A stretch of 50,860 bases of DNA from UBA1195 sp045598025. GTDB lineage: Bacteria; Bacteroidota; Bacteroidia; Bacteroidales; WCHB1-69. The position numbers and the translations under genes are program-made. The stretch spans positions 1 to 50,860 of the forward strand of contig JAZLLH010000037.1 of assembly GCA_045598025.1 (NCBI GenBank), read 5' to 3'. Within the stretch, counting starts at the first letter, position 1, and each line of letters opens with the position of its first letter. The notes below the pieces were generated by a model that saw nothing but the letters and a program-made list of their open reading frames with translations, ran no database searches and had not been told where the DNA came from. Positions 15,463 to 24,231 of this stretch are shown here, in pieces.

Positions 15463-18400
15463 ATGAAGTCATTAAAAATCATATGTTTGACGCTTGCTAT
15501 GTCTTGCGCGTGCTCACTCATGGGCCAAACGTTGATACAACCTGTGCTGACCACTTTGGTGCCAAATAGCATCAGTACAGCATCTAATCCCGATCTTTAT
15601 GAGGTCGGTGTAGCACAGACGGCGGAATTGTGGATTGACGCGGGTGATTTTGGAGATTCACTCGTTTCCATGGATTTCCAAATCAAAAAAGATGGACAAC
15701 TTGTCTCTAACATTGCAGATTACGGTTATCTCCGTATTTCCGTACCTGCCATGGCAAGCGGTTCCTTCCGTGATACCACTTATGGTATAGCCACCGCCTC
15801 CGATTGCATTCCCGGTCCGAATTACGGATACGGAGCATATTCGTTCGACGGTCTCACACTCGGACTGCTGTCTGGAAAGAAACTGACGTTGACTTTCCAA
15901 TGGAATACTCCCGGTGTGTATACCATTGAATGGAATCTGGTCCGACGTGTGTTAACCTCTTCATCCAACCGTATTCCGGTGAACGGTGGGGCTGTGTGCC
16001 GTAATACTTCGGCCGGAAATGTTCTGCTTTCCGATGTGATGACGATGAACGTGAAGCAACTGGAAATTCCTTCGGTGAAAACGTCCATCCGTAACGATAT
16101 AGCCACCGCTGATCATCCCTATTTGGTGAAGGCCACGGCCATGGATACCAATGTGGTGGATCTGCAGATTGATCCCAAGGATTTTGCTGGAGTGCTGACC
16201 TCCCTTTCCTACGTCATTTGCAAGGATGGAACTCCCATTAGAGGAAGTCTCAGTGGCAGTGGACGGGTAGGAGTTCGAATTCCTTCTGTTCCCGGATCCT
16301 TCATCAAAGATACCGTATATGTCCTGACGGATGGCGAAGGCGTGATTCCTGGTTCTTCTTATGGCTATGGTAGCCATGCTAAGGATGGTATTACTTTGGG
16401 ACTTTTGGCAGGTAGCGGTCTGGAAATTCAGGCCAATTGGTATGAGCCTGGTCTGTACACCATCTGCTGGTCTTTGGTCAGACGTGTTCTGGATAGCAAT
16501 TCTATCGTGGTCAGAGCACTTGATGGCGCTTATTGCGATCTTACAAAGGAGGGTGATGTGATTTTAACCGACACATTGACCATGGAAGTCCTGTTGCCTG
16601 ATTTTGAATTGGATTATTCTTCTCCGATGGCTGCCGGGATTACTCATGACAACAAATTGAGCCTGTACGGAAACAGTTACGTTATGCGTCCCGCTTCCTT
16701 AGGATACCAGATACAGTACGCTGCAGACAGCGTAAATTACATTGACATCACCGACAATATGGCCGATTATGGCAGTGTGTCAGTTTTTGGTCTGTCTTCC
16801 ACCGGAGATACACTCTATTCCGGAGAATTAGGAGCTGCTCGTGTTATTCCTCCTACGGGTTCTCTCAACCTCGGATTGCTTGAAACTTTGGATATACATG
16901 CTCTTACCACATGGCTTAAACCAGGACGTTACATGTTGGTTTTCAATACCAATGCCTATGGTGCTTCCATGGATTACAAAAACAATATGCCTGAAGTATT
17001 GCGTCGGGATACCCTGCTGATAGACGTACTGGTTTACGATTTCCTGTCTATCTGTTCATGTGAGCTGCCGTATGAATATGCAGATGGTCTCTATATCCCT
17101 CTCAGCCTGATGTCTGATGCTCCGGCCGGTGTCAGTGTTTCTGATACCCTCGCTTACTCTGTGGAGTCTGTCAGTGGTGCGGACAGTATTGTGAATCTGA
17201 TTGTGACCGTACATCCTACTTATGAGTTGATATATCCGATGGATACCGTTTGTGTCGGCAATTACAAGGACAAAGGTTTTGATACTACTTTTACCGATCC
17301 CGGTTTTTATCAGTTGATGTTCAAAGGCAAGAGTATGTATGATTGCGATAGTACGGTTAGGGTAGTTGTGTTCGTGGCTCCCAAATACTATACCCATGTC
17401 GACGATGATGTGTGCGCTGGCGAACGTTATAACAAAAACGGCATTGACAGTGTGTTCAACACGGCCGGTACCTATGTCATGTCTCAGAAACTGGTTTCCG
17501 TATACGGATGCGATAGTGTCATTGATTTGAGCCTGACCGTTTATCCCAAATATCCAGCCACTCGTTTGTATGCCTCTGTTTGCCGCGGCGAGCGTTATGT
17601 GGACAATGGATTCAATATCTATACCCGCGACAGTGTCCGTGGAGTGTACAATTATCAAATGCATATGCAGTCTGTAACCGGATGCGATAGTTTGATTTAT
17701 TTGCAGTTGACGGTAAACGATACGGTGATGACGCAATTCAATGCATCCATCTGCTTGGGTGACCGCTATGCTGGAAACGGTTTCAACCTGCAGCCTTCTG
17801 CTGCCGGTGTTTACCATTTCTCCAATGTGCGCAAATCTGCTGCCGGCTGTGATAGTACAGCGGTGCTGACGCTGACCGTCAATCAGACCTATGCCAATGT
17901 TTTCTATGACGAAGTCTGTGCCGGCGAACGTTATCGCAAATTCGGATTCGATACACTGGTTTCTGTCAACAATACGCGCTTGGTGCGTCACGCATACACA
18001 ACCACTCATTGCGACAGCTTGATCACGGTGATTTTGACTGTGCATCCTCAGGCATCGAGTACGCTGAACGATTATGTCTGCCGTTCCGAAGGACGTTATG
18101 TCAAGAATGGATTCAGTTTTGCTTTGGATGCTACTGCTTCTTCCATGGTGGAACGCATGGTGTACCACACCGCTTTCGGCTGTGACAGTATCGTGACACT
18201 TTATCTGACAATCAATGACGGTGCAGATACTTCCATTTTTGCCGAATTGTGCGAGGGTGAACGCTATGCTGCTTTCGGTCTGGATACGACCATCTACGAT
18301 GCGGGTACTTACAAATTCTCTCGCAAATTGTTTGCGACCAACGGCTGCGACAGTTCCGTCTTCATCACTTTGGTGGTCAAACCGACCTATATCACCAACG

Positions 18401-19224
18401 AATATGTTACTCTGTGTGAAGGCGATTCTGTGGCTTACAATGGAGTTTCCTATGGTACTTCCGGCACCTATAAGATTGTTTATCCTGCCACAAATACCCG
18501 TTGCGACAGTGTGCTTTACCTGACCATCACGGTGTCCCCCATCGTACGCGATTCCTTCAATGTGAATCTGTGCCGCAGCTCGCAGCCTTCCTATATGTTC
18601 GGAAGCCGCATGCTTACGCAGGATGGTGTTTATTATGATACGACTGCCCTCAATGGTTGCTATCGGATTGCGGTACTGAATCTGGTTTTCTCGGATACAG
18701 TTTCCCGTCCGTTGTCCATACAGGGTGAAACCAATATCTACACCGCTGGTAATTATACCTATTATGTGGATACGGTCCCGGGTGCTGATTCCTATCTGTG
18801 GGAAACCTCCGATGTAACCTGGACGATTAGCGCCAATATGGAAACCGCAGTCATCAGCATTCCGACTCCGGGTTCCGGTTTGATTATGTGCTCCAGTGTC
18901 AATGCCTGTGGAGTTTCTTCCAAACAGAGCCTGCAGGTGTTCTCAGCTGTGGATGTGGCAGAAGCTGATGCCAAGGAAGTATCTGTATCGGTCTTCCCGA
19001 ATCCGACCCATTCTGATTTTACCTTGACGATGAAAGGTTTTGAAGGACGCGTCCAGGTCCGTATCATGGATGTTACCGGAAAGGTAATCTTTACGGATGA
19101 TGTGGAAGCTTCCTCAATGAATGAATCCTATCGTTATTCTGTTGCCGATTATCCGAAAGGTGTGTACCTGGTCGGAGTGACGGGAGAAAAGACTTCCGCC
19201 GTCGAAAAACTGATTGTCCGATAG
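15463..19224 (+). CDS. Large T9SS-secreted repeat protein (type A sorting domain)
   Basis: A 1253-residue secreted protein. A signal peptide covers residues 1-22 (LTLAMSCACSLMGQ). Residues 23 to about 530 hold three related beta-sandwich units of 160-190 residues; the first two share YGYG...DGLTLGLL/DGITLGLL and a W-x-L-V-R-R-V-L element. From about 595 to 1060 come roughly nine units of about 65 residues, each with an N-terminal C-x-G-E-R-Y-like motif and a C-terminal GCDS followed by a beta strand ending LTV. The last 80 residues (VSVFPNPTHSDF to the end VEKLIVR) form the T9SS type A sorting domain, which directs export and attachment to the cell surface. The role is probably adhesive or structural. 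It stands alone between its own promoter and terminator, just before porG, itself a T9SS component. Confidence 0.87.
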   Translation: MKSLKIICLTLAMSCACSLMGQTLIQPVLTTLVPNSISTASNPDLYEVGVAQTAELWIDAGDFGDSLVSMDFQIKKDGQLVSNIADYGYLRISVPAMASGSFRDTTYGIATASDCIPGPNYGYGAYSFDGLTLGLLSGKKLTLTFQWNTPGVYTIEWNLVRRVLTSSSNRIPVNGGAVCRNTSAGNVLLSDVMTMNVKQLEIPSVKTSIRNDIATADHPYLVKATAMDTNVVDLQIDPKDFAGVLTSLSYVICKDGTPIRGSLSGSGRVGVRIPSVPGSFIKDTVYVLTDGEGVIPGSSYGYGSHAKDGITLGLLAGSGLEIQANWYEPGLYTICWSLVRRVLDSNSIVVRALDGAYCDLTKEGDVILTDTLTMEVLLPDFELDYSSPMAAGITHDNKLSLYGNSYVMRPASLGYQIQYAADSVNYIDITDNMADYGSVSVFGLSSTGDTLYSGELGAARVIPPTGSLNLGLLETLDIHALTTWLKPGRYMLVFNTNAYGASMDYKNNMPEVLRRDTLLIDVLVYDFLSICSCELPYEYADGLYIPLSLMSDAPAGVSVSDTLAYSVESVSGADSIVNLIVTVHPTYELIYPMDTVCVGNYKDKGFDTTFTDPGFYQLMFKGKSMYDCDSTVRVVVFVAPKYYTHVDDDVCAGERYNKNGIDSVFNTAGTYVMSQKLVSVYGCDSVIDLSLTVYPKYPATRLYASVCRGERYVDNGFNIYTRDSVRGVYNYQMHMQSVTGCDSLIYLQLTVNDTVMTQFNASICLGDRYAGNGFNLQPSAAGVYHFSNVRKSAAGCDSTAVLTLTVNQTYANVFYDEVCAGERYRKFGFDTLVSVNNTRLVRHAYTTTHCDSLITVILTVHPQASSTLNDYVCRSEGRYVKNGFSFALDATASSMVERMVYHTAFGCDSIVTLYLTINDGADTSIFAELCEGERYAAFGLDTTIYDAGTYKFSRKLFATNGCDSSVFITLVVKPTYITNEYVTLCEGDSVAYNGVSYGTSGTYKIVYPATNTRCDSVLYLTITVSPIVRDSFNVNLCRSSQPSYMFGSRMLTQDGVYYDTTALNGCYRIAVLNLVFSDTVSRPLSIQGETNIYTAGNYTYYVDTVPGADSYLWETSDVTWTISANMETAVISIPTPGSGLIMCSSVNACGVSSKQSLQVFSAVDVAEADAKEVSVSVFPNPTHSDFTLTMKGFEGRVQVRIMDVTGKVIFTDDVEASSMNESYRYSVADYPKGVYLVGVTGEKTSAVEKLIVR
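17247..18660 (+). repeat. Tandem cysteine-paired repeat domains inside the T9SS protein
   Basis: About nine repeats of 65 residues with starts VCVGNYKDKGF, VCAGERYNKNGI, VCRGERYVDNGF, ICLGDRYAGNGF, VCAGERYRKFGF, VCRSEGRYVKNGF, LCEGERYAAFGL, LCEGDSVAYNGV and LCRSSQ. Nearly every unit ends with CDS and a hydrophobic strand. The last two have drifted most. One cysteine near each end suggests one disulfide per unit. Confidence 0.8.
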
Positions 19225-19247
19225 GGTAAGAATTTACCTGTGACATT

Positions 19248-19280
19248 AAAAAGGGTTGCCTTTGGTAACCCTTTTTTTTT
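19248..19280 (+). terminator. Rho-independent terminator after the T9SS protein gene
   Basis: GGGTTGCC and GGTAACCC pair around TTT (one wobble pair), flanked by A and T runs, 24 bases past the stop. Confidence 0.85.
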
Positions 19281-19328
19281 GTTGCTTAAAAAAAAATGAA
19301 TACCGTCATTTGGTGCCTAAATATTTAG

Positions 19329-19336
19329 TATATTTG
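19329..19336 (+). promoter_or_regulatory. -7 promoter element (TATATTTG) for the porG operon
   Basis: An exact TAnnTTTG match 27 bases before the porG ATG. A TTTG at 19309-19312, 16 bases upstream, could serve as a -33 box with slightly short spacing. Confidence 0.65.
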
Positions 19337-19363
19337 CAGTCTTGAAATTTATTTGTATAGATT

Positions 19364-20218
19364 ATGAGACGATTCTTGTTTTTTGTCTGCAGTTGTCTGT
19401 TTTTTACGCAGATAGGTTATGCCCAGGTGTCGGAAGTCGGTTTGTGTGTGGGTGGTTCCTTTTATTTGGGAGACCTGAATCCGTCGGGCTTGTTCGCAAA
19501 AATGCAGCCTGCCGGTGGCGTCATTTACCGCTATAATTTCAATCCCCGTTGGGCTTTCAAATCAACCGTGTTGTTCGGAAGTCTGGAAGCTAGTGATGCG
19601 GAAACAAATGGAAACGATCCTCGCGGATTGAGTTTCCGTTCTCCGATATCCGAAATTTCGGCTCAGATTGAATTGAATTTCATTCGACTGTATAATGAAC
19701 CGGGAAAAAATTATTTCACTCCATACCTTTTTGCCGGTATTTCTGCTTTTTCTTTCAATCCTCAGGCCAAGTACAAGGATAAATGGTACGATCTTCAGCC
19801 GCTTGGAACAGAGGGTGAAGGTTTGGATGGTTATGACAGGGATCGTTATCATCTGACGGGAATCGCTCTTCCTTTCGGTCTGGGCTTCCGTTTCAATTTC
19901 CTGTATTATTATTCCATCGGTTTCGAATGGGGCATGCGTAAAACCTTTACGGACTACATTGACGATGTCAGTTCCACTTATGTGGATCACAACCGGCTGA
20001 ATACGGAGCGTTCGGCCTTGGTGGAATACCTGGCGGATCCCTACGGAGCCGAAACCGGTGATTTCCATTTGGAGGGGACAGCTCGTGGCAATGCACAGAC
20101 GAAGGACTGGTATTCTTTTGCCGTGCTGAATTTTACCTTCAAGTTCAATTATAATCAGGGATGCAGTTATATGTCCAGTGCTTCTTCTGTAAAAGGTAAC
20201 CATAATAAGAGAAGATAA
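19364..20218 (+). CDS. porG: PorG-like outer-membrane protein (DUF6089)
   Basis: A 284-residue outer-membrane protein with a signal peptide (residues 1-20, ending IGYAQ) and alternating strands typical of a small beta barrel (FYLGDLNPSG, WAFKSTVLFGSLEA, YYYSIGFEWGMRKTFTDYID). The family DUF6089 includes PorG of Porphyromonas gingivalis, a T9SS component needed for secretion and associated with the PorK/PorN ring. The order DUF6089-uppS-bamA-skp is the same as in P. gingivalis, which supports the name. It is the first gene of the operon, and uppS follows after 12 bases. Confidence 0.8.
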   Translation: MRRFLFFVCSCLFFTQIGYAQVSEVGLCVGGSFYLGDLNPSGLFAKMQPAGGVIYRYNFNPRWAFKSTVLFGSLEASDAETNGNDPRGLSFRSPISEISAQIELNFIRLYNEPGKNYFTPYLFAGISAFSFNPQAKYKDKWYDLQPLGTEGEGLDGYDRDRYHLTGIALPFGLGFRFNFLYYYSIGFEWGMRKTFTDYIDDVSSTYVDHNRLNTERSALVEYLADPYGAETGDFHLEGTARGNAQTKDWYSFAVLNFTFKFNYNQGCSYMSSASSVKGNHNKRR

Positions 20219-20230
20219 AAACGTTTACAG

Positions 20231-20965
20231 GTGGCCGCATCTTTGAAAGATACTATATTGCAGAAGCCCGTGCCGGAGCACATTGCCATCATTATGGACG
20301 GCAACCGTCGCTGGGCTGAGAATCATGGTGTCGACAGAGCTCAGGGACATGAAAAAGGCTACAAGGCTGTTCATGATATCGTGGATGCCTGCGATGCCGT
20401 TGGCGTCCGCTATCTCACGGTATATGCTTTTTCTACCGAAAACTGGTCCCGTTCAGCGGAAGAGGTCCGGACGTTGATGCAACTGTTCGTGGATGCATGC
20501 CGTTGGGAAATAGAGGAACTCCATGCACGCAATGTCAAGGTGAATTTCATCGGGGATTTCGACATGCTGGATGATAAATGTCGCGAAGAATTCCAAAAAA
20601 CCATTGATATTACCCGCAACAACACAGGTATTACTTTTAATATTGCCATCAGTTACGGTTCCCGTTGGGAAATCACCCGGGCCGCGAGGTTGTTGGCAGA
20701 GCAGGTGGAGCAAAAGAAATTGAAGCCTTCCGACATCAATGAGGAAATGTTGGCACATTGTTTGCAAACTTCAGGAATGCCGGATCCCGATTTGTTGATT
20801 CGAACGAGCAACGAGTTGAGGATTAGTAATTTTTTGTTATGGCAAATTGCGTATGCCGAATTGTATTTTACCGAAGTGCTTTGGCCGGATTTTACGCCGG
20901 AGGAGCTGTACAAGGCCATAGATAGTTATCAGCATCGTCAGCGTCGCTTCGGAAAAAGGATTTGA
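20231..20965 (+). CDS. uppS: Isoprenyl transferase (undecaprenyl diphosphate synthase)
   Basis: A 244-residue cis-prenyltransferase that extends farnesyl diphosphate with isopentenyl diphosphate to make the C55 carrier for peptidoglycan and O-antigen. The catalytic motif HIAIIMDGNRRWA with its aspartate at residue 23 is near the N-terminus. VRYLTVYAFSTENWSR, and PDLLIRTSNELRISNFLLWQ with the family's RTS/E-R-NF element, follow. The start is GTG, chosen because family homology begins at about residue 14 and no ATG lies between the porG stop and there. It is 12 bases after porG and 6 bases before bamA. Confidence 0.96.
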   Translation: MAASLKDTILQKPVPEHIAIIMDGNRRWAENHGVDRAQGHEKGYKAVHDIVDACDAVGVRYLTVYAFSTENWSRSAEEVRTLMQLFVDACRWEIEELHARNVKVNFIGDFDMLDDKCREEFQKTIDITRNNTGITFNIAISYGSRWEITRAARLLAEQVEQKKLKPSDINEEMLAHCLQTSGMPDPDLLIRTSNELRISNFLLWQIAYAELYFTEVLWPDFTPEELYKAIDSYQHRQRRFGKRI

Positions 20966-20971
20966 AGATAC

Positions 20972-23587
20972 ATGAAGAAACAGGGAATCAGATATATCGT
21001 CTCTTTTTTGGCGTTTTTCCTTCTGACATGGAGGGTTTCCGCCCAGGTCGCTCTGGGAGGCGAAGGTCTTTCCTTGAACTATATCAGCCCAGAAGAGTAT
21101 GAGATTGGAGGCATCACTTTCAGCGGTGCGAGTTGCGATCCCCGTAACCTGATGTTTTCCGTCGGTGACAGAATACGGATTCCCGGAGAAAAGATTTCCA
21201 AAACGATTGCGCGTTTGTCCAAAATGGACGTGTATAAGGACAATATCCGTATTTCAGCGACGAAGGTGGAAGGAAAGGTGATTTTCCTGGACGTGTATCT
21301 GGAAGAGATGCCCCGTCTGAAAGGATTTTCCTATAAAGGAGTGAAGCGAGGAGATATTGACGAATTCGAAAAGAAAATCAATCTTTCGCAGGGGAAGGTC
21401 GTCAATGAAAACCTGAAAAAAATCGTTAAAAACATCATCACGGACTACTATGCGGAAAAGGGTTTCAATAAAGTCAATGTCCAGGTGAATGAGAAAAAGG
21501 ACAGCCTGTCTCCCAAAGTGGTAACCTTGGCCATAGAAGTAAAAAAAGGCAAAAAGGTGCGTATTGATGCTGTCAATTTTTACGGAAATGATCAGATAGA
21601 GTCCTACCGCTTGCGCAAGGTTATGAAGGAAACCAAGCAGCGCTCCTGCTTCAAGCCTTTCGATAAAGTAGATACGGCAGTGGTGGATTTTTTCCGTCAT
21701 CATGAAAAGTATAAAGGAAAAAATCTGGCGGAATTGTTGGCCTTGTATGGGCAGGATAGAATAAATATCAGTTTCAAGCCTTCTAAATTTGTCGAGTCCA
21801 AATATGAACAGGACAAAGAATCGGTCGTCCGTAAGATGAACGAGTTCGGATACAGAGACGCTTACCTGATCAGAGACTCTGTTTATTACAATAAAAGAAA
21901 CAACCTGGTGGTGGATATGTATCTGTACGAGGGAGATCGGTATTATTTCCGCAACATCTCCTGGGTCGGAAATACCAAGTACAGTGCGGATGTTCTGAAT
22001 AAGGTGCTGAATATCCACAAAGGAGATGTTTACAACACCACGCTCCTGGAGACGAACCTGAGCATGAATCCGGAAGGCATGGATGTCAGTTCCCTGTATC
22101 TGGACGACGGTTATCTGTTCTTTTCGGCCATGCCGGTGGAAGTTTTGGTGGAGAATGATTCTATCGATGTGGAAATCAGAGTGATGGAACGCTCGATTGC
22201 CTATATCAATAAGGTTTCGGTCAGTGGCAATACCCGGACTTCCGATGAGGTTGTCTTGAGGGAATTGGCTACGATTCCCGGTGAAAAGTTCCGTCGTTCG
22301 GATGTGATTCGCTCTCAACGGCAACTGCTGCAACTCGGATATTTCAATCAGGAAAAAATGAACGTCATTCCGAAAACCAATGAAGCAGATGGAACCGTGG
22401 ATTTGGAGTATGTGGTGGAAGAAACTTCTTCTGATCAGTTGGAGGTATCTCTGGGATGGGGAGGCAATCGGTTCATTGCCAGTCTGGGTCTGACCTTCAA
22501 CAATTTTTCAACACGAAAAATGTTCAAGGGCGAGGAATGGAAACCGATTCCGAGCGGAGACGGACAGCGTTTGGCTTTCAAAATCTACGCAAATACCTAC
22601 TACCAACAGTTTGGAGCCTCCTTTACAGAACCTTGGCTTGGCGGCCGCAAACCCAATGCCTTAACGGTAGCCGCTTCGTATTCAAGCTATAACAACGGAG
22701 CTGTCAGGTCCAGCAAGGATTACTATCATATCCGTATCTTTTCTACATCTGTCGGCTTGGGAAGACGACTGAAATGGCCGGACGACTATTTCTCCTTGTC
22801 CAACGCCATCGGCTATATGTATTACGATGTGTACAACTATGCCACTTTCCCTGTTTTCAGCAACGGATATTCCAACAGTTTTACGTATAATATGACTTTG
22901 ACCCGAAACTCCACGGATGCATTGATGTATCCGCGCAACGGGTCTGAGTTTATGTTCTCTGCACAATTGACACCTCCGTATTCCCTTTTCGGACCGGAAA
23001 AGAATTATGCGGAGATGACAATGCAGGACCGGTTCAAATGGTTGGAGTATCACAAGTGGAAGATGAACGTATCTTATTATCTGAACATTGTGGATAATCT
23101 GGTCTTGATGGTCCGGGGCAAGTACGGTTTCCTGGGACAGTATAATTCCAAGTTGGGATATTCACCTTTCGAACGATTCTATTTGGGTGGTGGCGGTTTG
23201 TCCTCTTCTTTCATCATGGATGGTCGGGAAATCATCGGTATGCGCGGTTATTCGGACGAGTCCCTGACTCCTTTGGATGCCCATGGCGATGCAATTGGCG
23301 GTACCATCTATCAGAAGATGACCTTTGAATTGCGTTATCCCGTTTCTTTGAATCCGACAGCTACCATCTATCTGCTCACTTTCTTGGAAGCGGGTAACTG
23401 CTGGGCGGATCTCAAGTCCTATCGTCCGTTCACCATGTATCGTTCTGCCGGAGTGGGTGCACGCATTTATTTGTCTATGTTCGGATTGTTGGGTCTTGAT
23501 TGGGGTTATGGATTTGATGATGTTCCGGGAAATGCCTCAGCCAACAAGAGTCAGTTCCATTTTTCGCTGAATAATTCTATAGATTAA
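20972..23587 (+). CDS. bamA: Outer-membrane protein assembly factor BamA
   Basis: An 871-residue Omp85 protein that folds beta-barrel proteins into the outer membrane. The signal peptide ends near residue 25 (WRVSAQ). Several POTRA repeats occupy roughly residues 40-470; the typical YFRNISWVGNTKYSADVLN and INKVSVSGNTRTSDEVVLREL are clear. A 16-strand barrel domain follows from about residue 480, including the MRGYSDESLTPLD segment in the position of the VRGY/F motif of loop 6. The C-terminus is FHFSLNNSID, so the classical terminal aromatic residue is absent. Placement between uppS and skp is normal for Bacteroidales. Confidence 0.95.
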   Translation: MKKQGIRYIVSFLAFFLLTWRVSAQVALGGEGLSLNYISPEEYEIGGITFSGASCDPRNLMFSVGDRIRIPGEKISKTIARLSKMDVYKDNIRISATKVEGKVIFLDVYLEEMPRLKGFSYKGVKRGDIDEFEKKINLSQGKVVNENLKKIVKNIITDYYAEKGFNKVNVQVNEKKDSLSPKVVTLAIEVKKGKKVRIDAVNFYGNDQIESYRLRKVMKETKQRSCFKPFDKVDTAVVDFFRHHEKYKGKNLAELLALYGQDRINISFKPSKFVESKYEQDKESVVRKMNEFGYRDAYLIRDSVYYNKRNNLVVDMYLYEGDRYYFRNISWVGNTKYSADVLNKVLNIHKGDVYNTTLLETNLSMNPEGMDVSSLYLDDGYLFFSAMPVEVLVENDSIDVEIRVMERSIAYINKVSVSGNTRTSDEVVLRELATIPGEKFRRSDVIRSQRQLLQLGYFNQEKMNVIPKTNEADGTVDLEYVVEETSSDQLEVSLGWGGNRFIASLGLTFNNFSTRKMFKGEEWKPIPSGDGQRLAFKIYANTYYQQFGASFTEPWLGGRKPNALTVAASYSSYNNGAVRSSKDYYHIRIFSTSVGLGRRLKWPDDYFSLSNAIGYMYYDVYNYATFPVFSNGYSNSFTYNMTLTRNSTDALMYPRNGSEFMFSAQLTPPYSLFGPEKNYAEMTMQDRFKWLEYHKWKMNVSYYLNIVDNLVLMVRGKYGFLGQYNSKLGYSPFERFYLGGGGLSSSFIMDGREIIGMRGYSDESLTPLDAHGDAIGGTIYQKMTFELRYPVSLNPTATIYLLTFLEAGNCWADLKSYRPFTMYRSAGVGARIYLSMFGLLGLDWGYGFDDVPGNASANKSQFHFSLNNSID

Positions 23588-23606
23588 TCAAATAAGAACT
23601 TAAAAT

Positions 23607-23612
23607 AGGAGG
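23607..23612 (+). promoter_or_regulatory. Strong Shine-Dalgarno site of skp
   Basis: AGGAGG lies eight bases before the ATG at 23621, in a genome where most starts seen here have A-rich leaders without such a site. It may compensate for the 33-base gap after bamA. Confidence 0.7.
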
Positions 23613-23620
23613 AAAGAACC

Positions 23621-24142
23621 ATGAAAAAAATTTTTGCAACCATCTTGATTTGTTTCGGGATTACAACAGGTTTGTACGCACAGAAGTACGCCTACATTGA
23701 TTCTGAGTATCTGTTGAGTAAAATGCCTGGTTATGTGGAAGCCCAGGCTGAATTGGAAAAATTGTCCGTAGATTGGCAGAACGAAATCGAAGCCATGTTC
23801 AAAAAAGTGGACCAGATGTACAAAAAATACCAGCAGGATGCTGCTCTTCTGCCGGAAGAAACCAAGCAGAAACGTCAGAATGAAATCATTGCAGCCGAAC
23901 AGGAAGCAAAGGAACTTCAGAAAAAGCGTTTTGCTACTGACGGAGATCTTTACAAAAAGAGAGACGAACTGATTTCCCCCATACAGGACAAATTGTTTAC
24001 GGCCATAGAAGAATATGCCCGTGAAAAAATGTATGCCTTCGTTTTTGATAAAGCCGGAGACATGACCATTGTCTATGCTGATAGCAGGTATGATATCAAC
24101 GATGCTATTCTGGAACGTTTGGGAGTGAGTACTACCAAATAA
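23621..24142 (+). CDS. skp: OmpH/Skp-family periplasmic chaperone
   Basis: A 173-residue periplasmic protein. A signal peptide (residues 1-20, ending GLYAQ) is followed by KYAYIDSEYLLSKMPGY, the usual start of Bacteroidales OmpH proteins, and by a long charged coiled coil (about 40-115, rich in E, K and Q). It should form the jellyfish-like trimer that carries unfolded outer-membrane proteins to BamA, encoded just upstream. It is the last gene of the operon and is followed by a strong bidirectional terminator. Confidence 0.92.
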   Translation: MKKIFATILICFGITTGLYAQKYAYIDSEYLLSKMPGYVEAQAELEKLSVDWQNEIEAMFKKVDQMYKKYQQDAALLPEETKQKRQNEIIAAEQEAKELQKKRFATDGDLYKKRDELISPIQDKLFTAIEEYAREKMYAFVFDKAGDMTIVYADSRYDINDAILERLGVSTTK

Positions 24143-24189
24143 ATGCAGGCGAACTCAGCTGTTCAGAAGTTTCTGTATGGCTAGTCATA

Positions 24190-24219
24190 AAAAAAGGGGG
24201 CATTCCTGCCCCCTTTTTT
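24190..24219. terminator. Bidirectional terminator between skp and the ATP-grasp gene
   Basis: Twelve-base arms, AAAAAAGGGGGC and GCCCCCTTTTTT, flank the loop ATTCCT. It serves both convergent genes. Confidence 0.9.
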
Positions 24220-24231
24220 GTCGGTACGGTC

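Noticed and set aside
17056..18168. Open frame of 370 codons antisense to the T9SS repeats
   Set aside because: Its apparent repeats are only the complement of the cysteine modules. No start signals support it.
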